Part shown: positions 46,789-58,581 of the stretch, in pieces
Layout of the letters: each line of letters starts with the position of its first letter
How positions within the stretch are numbered: position 1 is the first letter of the stretch
NCBI RefSeq assembly: GCF_002272825.1
Contig: NZ_MLAM01000002.1
Coordinates: 1 to 64,000, forward strand
Reading direction: 5' to 3'
DNA: 64,000 bases
Origin: Helicobacter sp. 11S02596-1
GTDB lineage: Bacteria > Campylobacterota > Campylobacteria > Campylobacterales > Helicobacteraceae
The notes under the pieces: generated by a model
Told to the model about the DNA's origin: nothing
Database searches by the model: none
The model's input: only the letters and a program-made list of their open reading frames with translations
Made by a program: the position numbers and the translations under genes

Positions 46789-47856
46789 TTACAAAAACTT
46801 TTTACCCCGTTCTTGCTGGATTTTTGCCACTTGGGCAAATACGATCGCCACAGCTTCAAAAAGCACTCTTGGGATAGGCTCATCAATATCGACTTCTTTA
46901 TAAAGCTCTCTGGCAAGCTTGGGATTTTCTACGATTTCAATATCGTGTTCCCTCGCAATCCCTTTGATACGGATAGCAAGATGATCGATACCTTTGGCAA
47001 CCACGACAGGTGCGGGGTCATTGTCTCCAAAACGCAGGGCAATCGCATAATGCGTGGGGTTGGTAACGACAACATTGGCACTCGGGATTGCGCTCATCAT
47101 TTTACTCATCGAATTTTTCAACATCATTTGGCGGATTTTTGCACGGACTTCGGGGTTTCCCTCTTGTTGCTTATACTCATCTTTTACTTCTTGTTTGCTC
47201 ATTCTGAGGGATTTGGTATATTGGCGTTTTTTGATGATAAAATCTGCCATCGCCATCAAAAAAAACAAAAATAACAACGCCCCAATCAAAATCGATGCTT
47301 TATTGCGAAACCAAACCATTTGGTCAAATACATTAAAAAGCGCGATATGCTCTAGCTCGCCCAAAAAGCTAGCAAATATCAAAAATCCCACGCCAAAAGC
47401 CACAAAAACTTTCAAAGTAATCATTGCCCCATCAAGGAGTTTTTTGAGCGAAAAGAGGTTTTTCATCCCGGTGATAGGGTTGATTTTGCTAAGTTTTGGC
47501 TGGACGGCTTTGGTGCTTAGCAAAAATCCAAATTGGGCGATATTGCCGATAAGCCCGGCAATCACAAGCACCAAAAAAATAGGCAAAATCATCACAAAAC
47601 TATCACGTAGCAATGCCAAAAAGATATTAAAAATATTTTCAGGCGTAAAATCCAAACGCATCCACCCGAGTGCTTGTGTGTAAATCTCTTCAAAACGGCG
47701 CAACCAAAAAGGAAAAATAACAAAAATACTTACCAATCCAATCAAAAGCCCCACAAAGCCGACAATTTCAGGACTTTTGGCGACATTGCCCTCTTCTCGG
47801 GCTTTCTGGATTTTGTGCGTCGATGGGGCTTCGGTTTTTTCTTGTTCTTCAGCCAT
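46789..47856 (-). CDS. flhB: flagellar type III export protein FlhB
   Basis: A 355-residue export-gate protein and substrate-specificity switch. Four transmembrane segments occupy about 30-210; a cytoplasmic domain follows with the autocleavage site N266-PTH (VVVTNPTHYAIALRFG). MAEEQEKTEAPSTHKIQKAR is the usual N terminus. It overlaps mobA by 8 bp. In H. pylori flhB also adjoins mobA and moaA. Confidence 0.95.
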   Translation of the reverse strand: MAEEQEKTEAPSTHKIQKAREEGNVAKSPEIVGFVGLLIGLVSIFVIFPFWLRRFEEIYTQALGWMRLDFTPENIFNIFLALLRDSFVMILPIFLVLVIAGLIGNIAQFGFLLSTKAVQPKLSKINPITGMKNLFSLKKLLDGAMITLKVFVAFGVGFLIFASFLGELEHIALFNVFDQMVWFRNKASILIGALLFLFFLMAMADFIIKKRQYTKSLRMSKQEVKDEYKQQEGNPEVRAKIRQMMLKNSMSKMMSAIPSANVVVTNPTHYAIALRFGDNDPAPVVVAKGIDHLAIRIKGIAREHDIEIVENPKLARELYKEVDIDEPIPRVLFEAVAIVFAQVAKIQQERGKKFL

Positions 47857-48451
47857 TATCTCTCCTCAAATACGCCAATGCCTCTTGATAGTCTTCTGGG
47901 GTGTTGAGATTGCAAAATTCTTTTTCATCTTCAAATTCCACGCACAAAAAATGCGACGCCCTCACCACTGAGCCGACTTGATAATGGGCATTTTTGATGG
48001 CTTCTTTGATATTGCCTCCCATACGCTTGTCCCACACGCCCATCAAATAATGTGCCCGGGCGCTATTCTCCGGACAAACGACATCATAATCCCCGCTCAA
48101 AGCACACAACGCCCTAATCGTGCTTTCCTTGAGGAATGGTGTATCGACACTGAGGAAAAAGATTTTAGGCACATCTAAGGCACAAAAGGCATTTTCTATG
48201 CCAACCAGCGGGGAAAATAGCTCGCTTGTTTCAACCAAAAAATCCGCCTCCAGATCAAAATTAGCCCCTGCCTTACAAGAGATAAAAACCCGCTCAAAAA
48301 TCTGGCACATTTTTTTGTATTGGTAGCTTAAAAGACTTTCTTTAAGCAGTTTTTCCCCTGTCATATCGCCAAAAATCAGATTCGCCTTGTTTCTCCCCAT
48401 TCTGCTACTTTTCCCCCCAGCAAGCAAGACACACGGCAATGTTAATTTCAC
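47849..48451 (-). CDS. mobA: molybdenum cofactor guanylyltransferase
   Basis: A 200-residue enzyme adding GMP to molybdopterin to form MGD. The N-terminal GTP loop is LLAGGKSSRMGRNKANL, and FFLSVDTPFLKEST contains the metal aspartate. It supplies cofactor to MGD enzymes, matching the divergent moaA across about 100 bases. Confidence 0.9.
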   Translation of the reverse strand: MKLTLPCVLLAGGKSSRMGRNKANLIFGDMTGEKLLKESLLSYQYKKMCQIFERVFISCKAGANFDLEADFLVETSELFSPLVGIENAFCALDVPKIFFLSVDTPFLKESTIRALCALSGDYDVVCPENSARAHYLMGVWDKRMGGNIKEAIKNAHYQVGSVVRASHFLCVEFEDEKEFCNLNTPEDYQEALAYLRRDNG

Positions 48452-48550
48452 TTTATTCCTTAAAAAATCAGATTTAAAAGTTTATTGTATGATTGCGACG
48501 TTTAAAATCTCATATGATGCGTTATATATTTTTTTATATTTAGGGGGAAT

Positions 48551-49522
48551 ATGCTACAAGACACTTTTGGTAGGACGATTGATTACATCCGTGTATCGGT
48601 TACTAAGCAATGCAATTTCCGATGCCAATATTGTATGCCTGAAACACCAATGGATTTTTTTGAAGATGAAAATTATATCCCTTTGGAAAATGTTTTGGCA
48701 TTCCTAAAAGTCGCCATTGATGAAGGTATCAAAAAAATCCGTATCACTGGGGGCGAACCCCTGCTTAGAAAGGACCTCTGTGCGTTCATCGCTTCTATCC
48801 ATCAATACGCCCCAGAAGTCCAAATCGCCCTTACGACCAATGCCTTTTTGCTCAAAAAATACGCCGCCTCGCTCAAGGACTCTGGGCTGGGGCGTATCAA
48901 TATTTCTTTGGATTCTCTCCAAGCCCATCGGGTGCTAAAAATCTCCAAAAAGGACGCTTTGGGTGCGATCTTAGAGGGCATAGAGGAGGCACAAAATGTC
49001 GGCTTAAAAATCAAGCTCAATATGGTCCCGCTCAAAGGTATCAATGATGATGAAATCATCGCTATGCTTGAATTTGCCAAAAGCAAGGGCATTTTGCTCC
49101 GCTATATCGAATATATGGAAAACACCCACGCCAAAGCACAACTCAAAGGGCTTCAAGAAGCCGATATTTTGAATGTTATTGCCCAAAAATATACTTTCAC
49201 GCTCGTAGAAAAAGAAAATTTTGGACCTGCCAAACTCTATCAAACCCAAGACGGCTATGCCTTTGGTATCATCGCCCCGCATAATGATGATTTTTGCAAA
49301 AGTTGCAACCGCATACGCCTGACTGCTGAGGGGATGATTTGCCCGTGTTTGTATTATCAAAACGCTATCGATTCCAAAAAAGCAATGCTAAAGGGCGACC
49401 CCAAAGAAATGAAAAAAGTCCTGCACGAATCCGTTACCAACAAGCCCGAAAAAAATCAATGGAATCAAGAAGTTATGCCAGAAGAAATTTCTGCACGGGC
49501 GTTTTATGTTACCGGTGGATAA
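48551..49522 (+). CDS. moaA: GTP 3',8-cyclase
   Basis: Radical-SAM enzyme starting molybdopterin synthesis, 323 residues. The SAM cluster is [10 protein letters not shown] (C21, C25, C28); the C-terminal GTP-binding cluster is [18 protein letters not shown]; the protein ends in the functional double glycine (YVTGG). The ATG follows a TAGGGGGAAT ribosome site. Upstream A/T-rich sequence (TTATATATTTT) is the likely promoter. Confidence 0.95.
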   Translation: MLQDTFGRTIDYIRVSVTKQCNFRCQYCMPETPMDFFEDENYIPLENVLAFLKVAIDEGIKKIRITGGEPLLRKDLCAFIASIHQYAPEVQIALTTNAFLLKKYAASLKDSGLGRINISLDSLQAHRVLKISKKDALGAILEGIEEAQNVGLKIKLNMVPLKGINDDEIIAMLEFAKSKGILLRYIEYMENTHAKAQLKGLQEADILNVIAQKYTFTLVEKENFGPAKLYQTQDGYAFGIIAPHNDDFCKSCNRIRLTAEGMICPCLYYQNAIDSKKAMLKGDPKEMKKVLHESVTNKPEKNQWNQEVMPEEISARAFYVTGG

Positions 49523-49584
49523 TTTTTGCTTAAATATTTGTGATACAATCCCAAAAACCTACAAAAATATCATAAGGAATCAGA

Positions 49585-50667
49585 ATGGATCTCTTAGACA
49601 AAGCCATCACAGGGGAAAATCTAAGTGCGCACGAACTTTCAAAACTCTATGAATACGACATTTTCACACTAGGCAAAGCCGCAGATACCATCCGAAAGAA
49701 AAAATACACCAACAAGGTTTTTTTCAATATGAACCGCCATATCAATCCAAGCAATATCTGTGCGGATGTGTGTAAGTTTTGTGCGTTTTCTGCGAGCAGA
49801 AAAAACCCCAATCCCTACGAAATGACTATCGATGAAATCCTCGCCCAAACCATCAGCTCCTATCAACGGGGCGCAAAAGAAGTCCATATCGTCAGTGCCC
49901 ACAACCCCAACTACAGCTATGAGTGGTATATCGAGCTTTTTAGCACCATCAAAAAAAATGTCCCTGATATCCATCTCAAAGCAATGACAGCTGCGGAGGT
50001 GGATTATCTGGATAGAAAATTTGGCATTGGTTATCAAAAGGTGCTAGAAGATATGGCAAAAGCCGGCGTGGATTCTATGCCGGGCGGGGGTGCGGAGATT
50101 TTTGATGAAAAAATCAGGAAACATATCTGTAATGGCAAAGTCAGCTCACAAAAATGGATACAAATCCATCAATATTGGCATTCATTGGGGAAAATGAGTA
50201 ATTGCACAATGCTTTTTGGGCATATCGAAAACCGCGAACACCGCATCGACCATATGCTAAGAATCAAAAACGCCCAGCAAGACCCCCAGATCGTCGAAGC
50301 CAAAAATGGCGGGTTCAACGCATTTATCCCCTTGCTCTACCAAAAACAAAACAATTACCTCAAAGTAGAGGATTTCCCCAGCGGGCAAGAGATACTAAAA
50401 ACCATCAGTATTGCCCGAATCATCTTGCAAAATGTCCCGCATATCAAAGCCTACTGGGCGACATTAAGTATGAATCTCGCCCTTGTCGCACAAGAATTTG
50501 GTGCCGATGATATGGATGGGACGATCGAAGCAGAAGCGATCCAATCAGCAGGTGGTGCGAAAAGCAAATCGGGGATGGGCAAAGATGATATGGTCTATCA
50601 GATCAAAAATGCGGGATTTCGTGCGATCGAAAGAGATAGTCTTTATAATGAACTCCAAGAATGGTAA
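49585..50667 (+). CDS. mqnE: aminofutalosine synthase
   Basis: Radical-SAM enzyme of the futalosine menaquinone pathway, 360 residues, joining the enolpyruvyl benzoate to SAM-derived adenosine. The cluster is C59-ADV-C63-KF-C66 in NICADVCKFCAFSASRKN. AAGGA precedes the ATG and a TACAAT -10 is at 49544-49549. Its pathway partner mqnC lies 2.6 kb downstream, on the other side of bamA. Confidence 0.93.
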   Translation: MDLLDKAITGENLSAHELSKLYEYDIFTLGKAADTIRKKKYTNKVFFNMNRHINPSNICADVCKFCAFSASRKNPNPYEMTIDEILAQTISSYQRGAKEVHIVSAHNPNYSYEWYIELFSTIKKNVPDIHLKAMTAAEVDYLDRKFGIGYQKVLEDMAKAGVDSMPGGGAEIFDEKIRKHICNGKVSSQKWIQIHQYWHSLGKMSNCTMLFGHIENREHRIDHMLRIKNAQQDPQIVEAKNGGFNAFIPLLYQKQNNYLKVEDFPSGQEILKTISIARIILQNVPHIKAYWATLSMNLALVAQEFGADDMDGTIEAEAIQSAGGAKSKSGMGKDDMVYQIKNAGFRAIERDSLYNELQEW

Positions 50668-50823
50668 AAATGGTAAAGGTGAAAATGGCGAAATAATGAG
50701 AATGGTAAAAAATAAAAATCTTGGTTATATCCATAGCACCCGACCCATTGTGAATATAAAAATTTTCAAACCCTTTTGCACCCCAATATTTAACAAAATA
50801 TTTTGTTTTAAGACAAATCGAAG

Positions 50824-50829
50824 TATAAT
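50824..50829 (+). promoter_or_regulatory. -10 box for bamA
   Basis: TATAAT (in GAAGTATAATCGGG), 64 bases before the bamA start. The remainder of 50668-50892 holds no gene. Confidence 0.6.
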
Positions 50830-50892
50830 CGGGTAGCCAAGTATTTAATCAATACAATTTATCAATATAAAATTTCTAGGGGCATCAAGAAG

Positions 50893-53289
50893 TTGCATAT
50901 CAAAAAACTCATTATTTTTTTCCTATTTTTGGGGTGTTCTATCCTTTATGCAGAAAAAATTGTCGCTATCAAATACGATGGGTTGCAATATATGTCCCCA
51001 ATGCTAGCTGGCGAAGTCGCTGATATCCAGCCTGATGACCCCCTAGACCCCGCCAAAATAGACAAAGCCGTTCTAGCCCTCTATAATCAAGGGTATTTCA
51101 AAGATGTGTATGCGACTTTTGATAATGGCGTCCTGACATTTCACTTTGTCGAAAAACCCCGTGTAGCCAGCATTGAGATCAAGGGCTATGGGACCGAGCA
51201 AGAAAAAGAAACGCTTTATACCCAAATGGGGATCAAAAAAGGCGATACATTTGATGAGCAAAAAATCGAAAAAGCCAAAGATATCCTCAAAACGATTTTG
51301 GAATACCAAGGCTATTATGGCACGGTCATAGAGACTGATATTACCCCGGTGAGTTCTGATGGGGCGTATGCCATCACGCTTAATGTCAATCGTGGGGATA
51401 ATATCATCATCAAAAAAGCCACTTACGCTGGCAGAGAAAAACTCAAAATAAAAGACATCGAATCGTTAAGTGCCAACAAACAACGGGATTTTATGGGCTG
51501 GATGTGGGGGCTTAATGATGGCAAACTCCACCTTAACGAACTTGAATACGATAGCCTAAGAATCCAAGATGTCTATATGCGCCACGGCTTTTTGGATGCC
51601 AATATTTCTTCACCATTTTTGGATGCAAACTTTTCTACCTACACCGCAAGCCTTTATTACAAAATCATCGAGGGGACGCAATACAAGGTCTCAGGTGTCG
51701 AGATCGACATTGATAATGAAGTCGTCCCGATCGAAAAACTCCAAAAAGCCATCAAAGTCAAAAAAAATGAAATTTTTAACATCGAAAACCTGCGTGCAGA
51801 CACCCAAATCCTCAAACAACAAATCGCTGACAAAGGCTATGCGTTTGCCGTTGTCAAACCCGACCTTGACAAAAACGAAGCTGATGGCAATGTCAAGGTC
51901 ATCTACCATATCCAAGTAGGCGACAAGGTCCATATCAACGATGTGATTATCTCGGGCAACACCCGCACGAGCGATCGGATTATCCGCCGTGAAATCCTGC
52001 TCGCACCCGGCGATGAATACAGCCTTAGCAAAGTTGCAAACTCTGAAAATGCCCTCCGCAGGCTAGGGTTTTTTGACAATGTCAAAATCGAAGAAAGGCG
52101 GGTGAGTGCCGATTCGATGGATTTGCTTGTAAGCGTTACTGAGGGCAGAACAGGACAACTCCAATTTGGGCTTGGGTATGGGAGCTATGGGGGTTTGATG
52201 CTTAATGGCTCAGTGAGCGAAAGAAATCTATTTGGCACAGGGCAAAGCGGGAGTATCTATGCGAATATCTCCACAGGAACGGGGCAAACTTATAATGGTA
52301 TCCGCAATAGTGGGCAACAATTTTCAGGCAATATCTCACTAAGCAATCCCCGTATTTTTGATAGTCGCTACAGCACATCGGCTAATCTCTATGCCAATTA
52401 TTATGTCAATTACCAATATGTCGAGCAATCCGGGGGCTTTGGCTTCACAGCCGGCAGGCTTTTGACCAATACCTTGCGGGTGAGTCTGGGTTATGATATT
52501 AATCTCACCAAGACATTTAATTTTTCCTCCCCACTTTATGAAAGGTATTATGCACCCAATACCCAGATTGTAGGCACAGAGGGCGGAATCCCGGTAACTG
52601 GGATTTGGGATAAAGACTACCATATCCCCATCGCCAGCTCGATCACCCCAAGTATTAGCTTTGACAATACTGATGATTACTATTTCCCCAAAAACGGCAT
52701 TATCGCTTCGGCTTATGCCCAATTCAACGGCTTAGGCGGGAATGTCAGGAATGCCAAGCTTTATGCGAAATTTGCCGCTTACTACCACCTAAAAAGCCTC
52801 ATCGGGCTTGATTTGATTGCCCGATACAAAGCCCAAGGGGGCTATATCTTCCGCTACAATCCCCAAGACTTTTTGGCTATCAATAGCACCTTTTATATGG
52901 GCGGGGTTACCACGATTCGCGGTTTTCAGAGTGGTTCGGTTTCTCCAAGAGATCAGTTTGGACTTTGGGTAGGGGGCGATGGGCTTTTTACCAACTCTGT
53001 TGAGCTAAGCTATGGGCTTTTAGAAGCAGCAAAAATGCGATTATCGGCTTATTTTGATTATGGATTTTTGACTTACAAGGGACAAAGCCAACGGGTGGCG
53101 GATTTCAAAAACTATGGCGTGCCTAATCACGGCATTGAACGGCTTGAATGGCGAGCGGCTACGGGCGTGGCACTGGAGTGGGTTTCTCCCATTGGTCCGA
53201 TTGTGCTAGTATTCCCTATCAAGGTCTTCAACAAACAGCCCGGCGACTATACATCAAACTTTGAATTTACGATGGGCACGAGGTTTTAA
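50893..53289 (+). CDS. bamA: outer membrane protein assembly factor BamA
   Basis: A 798-residue Omp85 insertase for outer-membrane beta-barrels. A signal peptide ([15 protein letters not shown]) is followed by five POTRA domains (about 22-420, for example [20 protein letters not shown]) and a 16-strand barrel with the loop-6 signature [10 protein letters not shown] and terminal strand FEFTMGTRF. The start is TTG, with AGGGG upstream and no ATG before the signal peptide. It is flanked by mqnE and mqnC as in H. pylori. Confidence 0.94.
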   Translation: MHIKKLIIFFLFLGCSILYAEKIVAIKYDGLQYMSPMLAGEVADIQPDDPLDPAKIDKAVLALYNQGYFKDVYATFDNGVLTFHFVEKPRVASIEIKGYGTEQEKETLYTQMGIKKGDTFDEQKIEKAKDILKTILEYQGYYGTVIETDITPVSSDGAYAITLNVNRGDNIIIKKATYAGREKLKIKDIESLSANKQRDFMGWMWGLNDGKLHLNELEYDSLRIQDVYMRHGFLDANISSPFLDANFSTYTASLYYKIIEGTQYKVSGVEIDIDNEVVPIEKLQKAIKVKKNEIFNIENLRADTQILKQQIADKGYAFAVVKPDLDKNEADGNVKVIYHIQVGDKVHINDVIISGNTRTSDRIIRREILLAPGDEYSLSKVANSENALRRLGFFDNVKIEERRVSADSMDLLVSVTEGRTGQLQFGLGYGSYGGLMLNGSVSERNLFGTGQSGSIYANISTGTGQTYNGIRNSGQQFSGNISLSNPRIFDSRYSTSANLYANYYVNYQYVEQSGGFGFTAGRLLTNTLRVSLGYDINLTKTFNFSSPLYERYYAPNTQIVGTEGGIPVTGIWDKDYHIPIASSITPSISFDNTDDYYFPKNGIIASAYAQFNGLGGNVRNAKLYAKFAAYYHLKSLIGLDLIARYKAQGGYIFRYNPQDFLAINSTFYMGGVTTIRGFQSGSVSPRDQFGLWVGGDGLFTNSVELSYGLLEAAKMRLSAYFDYGFLTYKGQSQRVADFKNYGVPNHGIERLEWRAATGVALEWVSPIGPIVLVFPIKVFNKQPGDYTSNFEFTMGTRF

Positions 53290-53302
53290 ATAGGATTGAG
53301 AA

Positions 53303-54349
53303 ATGAAACGCATAAGCAATGATGAAATACTTGATTTGATGAAAAATGCTTCCCTCAAAGAGCTTGGCGAAATGGCGAACCAAAAAAAACAAGAACTCCA
53401 TCCCGACAAAATCACGACGTTTGTCGTTGATCGGAATATCAACTACACCAATATTTGCTGGGTGGATTGTAAATTTTGTGCGTTCAAACGGCGTTTGAAT
53501 GAAGAGGGTATTTATATTTTGAGCTTTGAAGAAATCGATCAAAAAATCGATGAACTCATCGCCATCGGTGGCACGCAAATCCTCTTTCAAGGGGGTGTGC
53601 ATCCCAAGCTCAAAATCGATTATTACGAAGATTTGGTTAGCCATATCTATCAAAAATACCCGCAAGTTACCATACACGGGTTTTCTGCTATTGAGATCAA
53701 CTACATCGCTAAGCTTTCAAAACTCACTATCCCCGAGGTGCTTACCCGTCTCAAAAATGCCGGGCTTAGCTCGATTCCAGGCGCGGGAGCGGAGATTTTA
53801 AGCGATCGGGTGCGAGATATTATCGCACCTAAGAAGCTCGATTCTGATGAATGGATAGAAGTCCATAGAGAAGCCCACAAGCTCGACATCAAAAGCACCG
53901 CAACGATGATGTTTGGGAGCGTGGATAATGATGAGGACGTCGTAGAGCATTGGCAACGTGTGCGTGATCTCCAAGATGAGACCGGGGGATTTCGTGCGTT
54001 TATCTTATGGAGCTTCCAACCCGATAACACCCCCCTGCAAAAAGAAATCCCTACCATCAAAAAAGCCTCTAGCAATCGGTATTTGAGGCTTTTGGCTTGT
54101 AGCCGTTTGTATCTGGATAATGTCAAAAATATCCAAAGTTCTTGGGTAACACAAGGCTCGCACATCGGGCAGTTAGCATTGCTCTTTGGGGCAAATGATC
54201 TCGGTAGCACGATGATGGAAGAAAATGTCGTTTCCGCCGCTGGGGCGAGCCATTCGATGAATGAAGATGAGATGATAAAGCTCATCAAAGACATCGGGGA
54301 ATACCCTGCAAAGAGAAACACCGCTTATGAAATCCTCAAAAGGTATTGA
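53303..54349 (+). CDS. mqnC: cyclic dehypoxanthine futalosine synthase
   Basis: Radical-SAM enzyme of 348 residues that cyclises dehypoxanthine futalosine in menaquinone synthesis. The cluster is C52-WVD-C56-KF-C59 within NICWVDCKFCAFKRR; downstream blocks FQGGVHPKLKIDYYEDL and GAGAEILSDRVRD are typical. It starts 13 bases after bamA and runs directly into the peptidase gene. Confidence 0.93.
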   Translation: MKRISNDEILDLMKNASLKELGEMANQKKQELHPDKITTFVVDRNINYTNICWVDCKFCAFKRRLNEEGIYILSFEEIDQKIDELIAIGGTQILFQGGVHPKLKIDYYEDLVSHIYQKYPQVTIHGFSAIEINYIAKLSKLTIPEVLTRLKNAGLSSIPGAGAEILSDRVRDIIAPKKLDSDEWIEVHREAHKLDIKSTATMMFGSVDNDEDVVEHWQRVRDLQDETGGFRAFILWSFQPDNTPLQKEIPTIKKASSNRYLRLLACSRLYLDNVKNIQSSWVTQGSHIGQLALLFGANDLGSTMMEENVVSAAGASHSMNEDEMIKLIKDIGEYPAKRNTAYEILKRY

Positions 54350-55666
54350 ATGAAATATTTAATCACACTATTAATGCTATGCTTAGGAGTCCATATGAGT
54401 GCAAATTCAGTAAAAGATCCGATTTTGTTTTATCAAATCAATGGCGTGAAAATCCCTGTCATCTATGAAGAATCCTCTCTCTTGCCTATCGGTTCGATAC
54501 AGCTGGTATTCATCGGTGGGGGGAGCGTGAATGATGGGGAGAAATTTGGGCTTTCTCGCCTGGGGGCAAGCATCCTCAATGAAGGCACAAAAGAGCTTGG
54601 GGCGACGAAATTTTCTGAAAAGCTCGAGCAAAAAGCCATTGGTCTAAGTGCGAGTTCAGGACTAGAAACGCTTAATATTACGCTTGATTATCTCAAAGAC
54701 AAACAAAAGGACGCCATTAGCCTGTTGGGCGATTTGCTAAGCTCACCCAATCTCACCGAAAACGCCCTAAAAAATATCCAAACCAAAACCATATCTAATC
54801 TCTTAAACAAAGAAACCGACTTTGATTATATTGCTAGCACGACACTTTCAAGTCTATTATTCAAAAACACCCCATTAGCACACCCAGCACTAGGGACGAT
54901 CCAAAGTGTCAAAAATATAGAGCTAAAAGACATCAAAACCTATCTCAAAGAAAATCTTTCCCTCTCTAGGCTCATTATCGTTATGGGCGGGGACATCGAC
55001 ACAGACAAAACCCTTGCGACCCTTAAGCCCATATTATCCAAGCTACCCACAGGGCAAAAAGCAAAAACCCATCATTATAATGCCAATGCTAAACCGCAAG
55101 AAAAAATCATCCTCAAAGATACCCAGCAAGCCTATATTTATTTTGGTGCGCCATTTGCCATCAATAGCCTCAAAGATGAAGCTTACAAAGCCAAGGTGAT
55201 GGGTTTTATACTCGGATCAAGCGGTTTTGGATCACGTTTGATGGAAGAAATCCGAGAAAAAAGAGGGCTGGCATATTCTGCCTATATGCGTATCGTAACC
55301 GCTAACATCGCCAGCTACGCAACAGGCTATCTCCAAACCCAGCTCAAAAACCAAAACGAAAGTATCAAATTGGTCAAAAAAGTCGTGGCAGATTTTATCG
55401 ACAAGGGCGTTACGCAAGCCGAGCTTGATAATGCTAAAAAATTTCTACTAGGCTCTGAGCCACTCCGCAATGAGACCCTTTCGGCACGCTTGGGGGCTAA
55501 ATTTTATAATTTTTATTTGGGCTTGCCATTGGATTTTGACAAAATCGAACTTGAGCAAATCAAAAATCTCACCCTCAAAGAATTCAACGGCTATGTCAAA
55601 TCCCACCCTGAAATCAAAAATTTGAGCTTTAGTATCGTAACCAAAAAGGAGGAGAAAGGTAAATGA
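54350..55666 (+). CDS. ymxG: M16-family peptidase homologue lacking the zinc motif
   Basis: A 438-residue exported protein with signal peptide [20 protein letters not shown] and two M16 half-domains. Where active M16 subunits have HXXEH, this one reads [18 protein letters not shown], so it cannot bind zinc. The C-terminal R/Y-type motif is intact ([19 protein letters not shown]). It is thus the non-catalytic partner of an M16B heterodimer, as proposed for H. pylori YmxG with PqqE; the partner is not in this window. It abuts mqnC with no gap and overlaps gatB by 4 bp. Confidence 0.82.
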   Translation: MKYLITLLMLCLGVHMSANSVKDPILFYQINGVKIPVIYEESSLLPIGSIQLVFIGGGSVNDGEKFGLSRLGASILNEGTKELGATKFSEKLEQKAIGLSASSGLETLNITLDYLKDKQKDAISLLGDLLSSPNLTENALKNIQTKTISNLLNKETDFDYIASTTLSSLLFKNTPLAHPALGTIQSVKNIELKDIKTYLKENLSLSRLIIVMGGDIDTDKTLATLKPILSKLPTGQKAKTHHYNANAKPQEKIILKDTQQAYIYFGAPFAINSLKDEAYKAKVMGFILGSSGFGSRLMEEIREKRGLAYSAYMRIVTANIASYATGYLQTQLKNQNESIKLVKKVVADFIDKGVTQAELDNAKKFLLGSEPLRNETLSARLGAKFYNFYLGLPLDFDKIELEQIKNLTLKEFNGYVKSHPEIKNLSFSIVTKKEEKGK

Positions 55667-57090
55667 GTGGTTTTGAGACCATTATCGGGCTAGAGGTGCA
55701 CGTCCAGCTAAACACGCAAACAAAAATCTTTTGCTCCTGCCCGACTAGTTTTGGAGAATCCCCCAACACCAATGTATGCCCGACGTGTCTGGGTTTGCCC
55801 GGAGCGCTCCCGGTGCTAAATCGAGAAGTCCTCAAAAAAGCCATCCAATTTGGCACAGCCATCAATGCTACCATCAATCAAAATTCTATCTTTGCAAGAA
55901 AAAACTATTTTTATCCTGACTTGCCCAAAGCCTATCAAATCTCGCAGTTTGAAATCCCTATCGTCGGCAAAGGCACGCTTGATATAGAGGTTGGCGGGCA
56001 GACAAAAACCATCGGGATCACGCGTGCGCATATGGAAGAAGACGCGGGGAAAAATATCCACGAAGATGACTATTCCAAAGTCGATCTCAATCGTGCCTGC
56101 ACCCCGCTACTTGAAATCGTTTCTGAACCCGATATGCGAAGCAGTGATGAAGCCATCGCTTACCTCAAAAAACTCCATTCAATCGTGCGATTTATCGGCA
56201 TTTCTGATGCGAATATGCAAGAGGGTAGTTTCCGATGTGATGCGAATGTCTCGATTAGACCAAAAGGCGATAGTGCGCTTTATACACGGGTAGAAATCAA
56301 AAACCTCAATAGTTTTCGATTTATCCAAAAAGCCATCGAATACGAGGTGGAGCGCCAGATCCAAGCGTGGGAAGACAACAAATACGCCCAAGAGGTCGTT
56401 CAAGAAACAAGGCTCTTTGACACACAAAGGGGTATCACCCGCTCAATGCGAGGCAAAGAAGAAGCGGCAGATTATCGGTATTTCCCCGATCCTGACCTCT
56501 TGCCTGTGGTTATTGATAGTGCGCTTTTAGAAGAGGGGCGACAGATTGCTGAACTCCCTGATGAGAAACGCCAGCGCTATATTGAAGAGCTTGGTATCAA
56601 AGCAAGCGATGCGGTTGTGCTGACAAGTGATTTGGAGATGGCGACTTATTTTGAGGCGATGATTGCTGGGGGTGCGAGTCCGAAACTCAGCGTTACCTGG
56701 CTAAGCGTGGAACTCCTTGGCAGGCTCAAAGCAGAAGCAAGCCTGCAAAATTGCGGTATCAGCCCGCAGACATTAAGCACGCTAGTGCAACGCATACAAG
56801 AAGATAAGATTAGCGGGAAAGGTGCTAAAGAAATCTTGGATATTTTGATCGAGCAAAAAGGGGGCGATGTTGATTTACTCATAGCTTCTTTGGGGCTTAT
56901 GCAGGTCAATGATGATGGGGCGATTTTGCAAGCTATCGAGGAGGTTTTGGAAGCCAATGCAGATAAGGTGAGTGAATACAAAAATGGAAAAGACAAGCTG
57001 TTTGGTTTCTTTGTCGGGCAGGTGATGAAAAATACCAAAGGCGCAAATCCCGCCCGAGTCAATGAACTCCTCAAAGAAAAATTAGGCTAA
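55663..57090 (+). CDS. gatB: aspartyl/glutamyl-tRNA amidotransferase subunit B
   Basis: A 475-residue subunit of GatCAB, which converts misacylated Glu-tRNA-Gln and Asp-tRNA-Asn. The kinase domain carries [32 protein letters not shown] and [12 protein letters not shown]; a C-terminal YqeY-like tail recognises tRNA. It overlaps the peptidase gene by 4 bp and ends this plus-strand operon. Confidence 0.95.
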   Translation: MSGFETIIGLEVHVQLNTQTKIFCSCPTSFGESPNTNVCPTCLGLPGALPVLNREVLKKAIQFGTAINATINQNSIFARKNYFYPDLPKAYQISQFEIPIVGKGTLDIEVGGQTKTIGITRAHMEEDAGKNIHEDDYSKVDLNRACTPLLEIVSEPDMRSSDEAIAYLKKLHSIVRFIGISDANMQEGSFRCDANVSIRPKGDSALYTRVEIKNLNSFRFIQKAIEYEVERQIQAWEDNKYAQEVVQETRLFDTQRGITRSMRGKEEAADYRYFPDPDLLPVVIDSALLEEGRQIAELPDEKRQRYIEELGIKASDAVVLTSDLEMATYFEAMIAGGASPKLSVTWLSVELLGRLKAEASLQNCGISPQTLSTLVQRIQEDKISGKGAKEILDILIEQKGGDVDLLIASLGLMQVNDDGAILQAIEEVLEANADKVSEYKNGKDKLFGFFVGQVMKNTKGANPARVNELLKEKLG

Positions 57091-57154
57091 AGCTTAAAAA
57101 ACATTATTTATAGATCCAACTTAGCCTTGCATTTGGTTTGCACCCTTTGTGTCT

Positions 57155-58520
57155 CTATTTGCCATATTTGTCCTCATAAAGCCTGATAAATTGATGTGTG
57201 TATTTCCATAAATCATAAATATGTGGCGCAAGCTCTTTGATAGTTTTGGCTTGATACGTGATTTTTTCATAGAGCGTTTTGGCAAGCTCGGGGTCTTTGA
57301 GGATAAAATCAATCAGAAAATCTGCGCTGATAGTATAATTTTTGGCGTGATTGATAATAGGCATCATCATCTGGTAGTGGTTTTTCACTCTCGTGATAAT
57401 ATCTTGGAAAATCTTTGGATTTTTTGTTATTTCTTCATACAAAATTTTTCTATTTTTACCCACGCAAGCAACGTGCAAAGGGTAATTTTGAAGCTCTTCT
57501 AAAACAATAGTATCGTCTAAAAATATCTTTCTTTTGACAAAGACACAAGAACTTAAATCTTTATTTTGCAGTCTAAAGAAAAAATCGTGATCATCTTCGT
57601 GTTCAAGGCGCTTCAATCTACCATATGGAGCAATAAGCACATAGGCTTCTGTAGGCATATTGGTATGGCTATAGTGTTGGAGGTTAATTGCTAGTTTGAT
57701 AGGAAAGATACGTGAGATTTCATTGCCGTGGATGCCGTGATTATCTGGCATAAAATCCCCCAATTCAAGCTCTTTGGCAACAAAATCCATCGTGCGCTTG
57801 ATGTTGGTTTCCCCACTGATATCTTTGGTATCAAAGATAAAAAGTTTGCTTTTTAAATGTGATACTTGGCTATAAATATTATCAAAATCAATCGTGTAAG
57901 ATGTGTCATCTAGGAGATATTTGATAAGTCCAGACATATCATTAGCCTCTTTAAAATTTCTTAGAATGATGAGATTCGCATAAGACTTGATGATTTCAAT
58001 CGGATCACGAACAAGCCAGATGATGGGGACTTTTTTCTTCAATCTTTTGAGCATTTTTTTGCTATCTTGATGGCGTGGCTTATCAAACGCCTGCTCAATA
58101 ACTAAACCATCGCATTTATACATTATAAAAGGAAAGCTTATCGCATAATCAATCCATATCGCATCACTTGGTCCAATGGTAGTTTCATCTTGAGAAAAAA
58201 TGAAATTTTTTAGTATTTGTTTGATTGAAAGGATGGGGTGTTTGAAGAATAATGCACGAAAGGATTTATGCCCCCCCCCCCCGCACGAGCTTTTCAGTAG
58301 TCCTGCAGTCTGTCGCTTTGATTTTAGAAGTTTCCATCATAAAAGAAAGAAATGAGCTAAGTCCTGTGCCGTGCGAACTCAAAATAATATAGCGGTGATT
58401 TTCTTTGAAAGGCAGGGCGTTGCTGTGATTTCCTAACAACTTATGGATAATAACATCATAGCATTCATTCTCAAAGATGAATTTAAATGTATTAAACTTG
58501 CTTTTAATTTTTTTAAACAT
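57155..58520 (-). CDS. phase-variable sulfotransferase-like protein (currently out of frame)
   Basis: About 454 residues when the frame is restored. The first segment (58520-58283) contains YIILSSHGTGLSSFLSFMM, resembling the PAPS-binding loop of sulfotransferases. The second has IIWLVRDPIEIIKSYANL, like the 3'-phosphate motif, and KLFIFDTKDIS. Twelve G (plus-strand C 58271-58282) shift translation into a stop at 58266; eleven G rejoin both halves exactly. The start at 58520 has AAAAGG upstream; a codon at 58556 is less likely. Campylobacterota DUF2972-type proteins are an alternative family. The target is probably a surface glycan or protein. Confidence 0.6.
58271..58282 (-). repeat. G12 phase-variation tract (OFF)
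   Basis: Twelve C on the plus strand, one more than the in-frame count for the sulfotransferase-like gene. Confidence 0.85.
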
Positions 58521-58581
58521 TTTTTTCCTTTTGTGAAATTTTTGTGTTGCTCTCATCGTTCAAGCTGATTTTTTGTATTTG

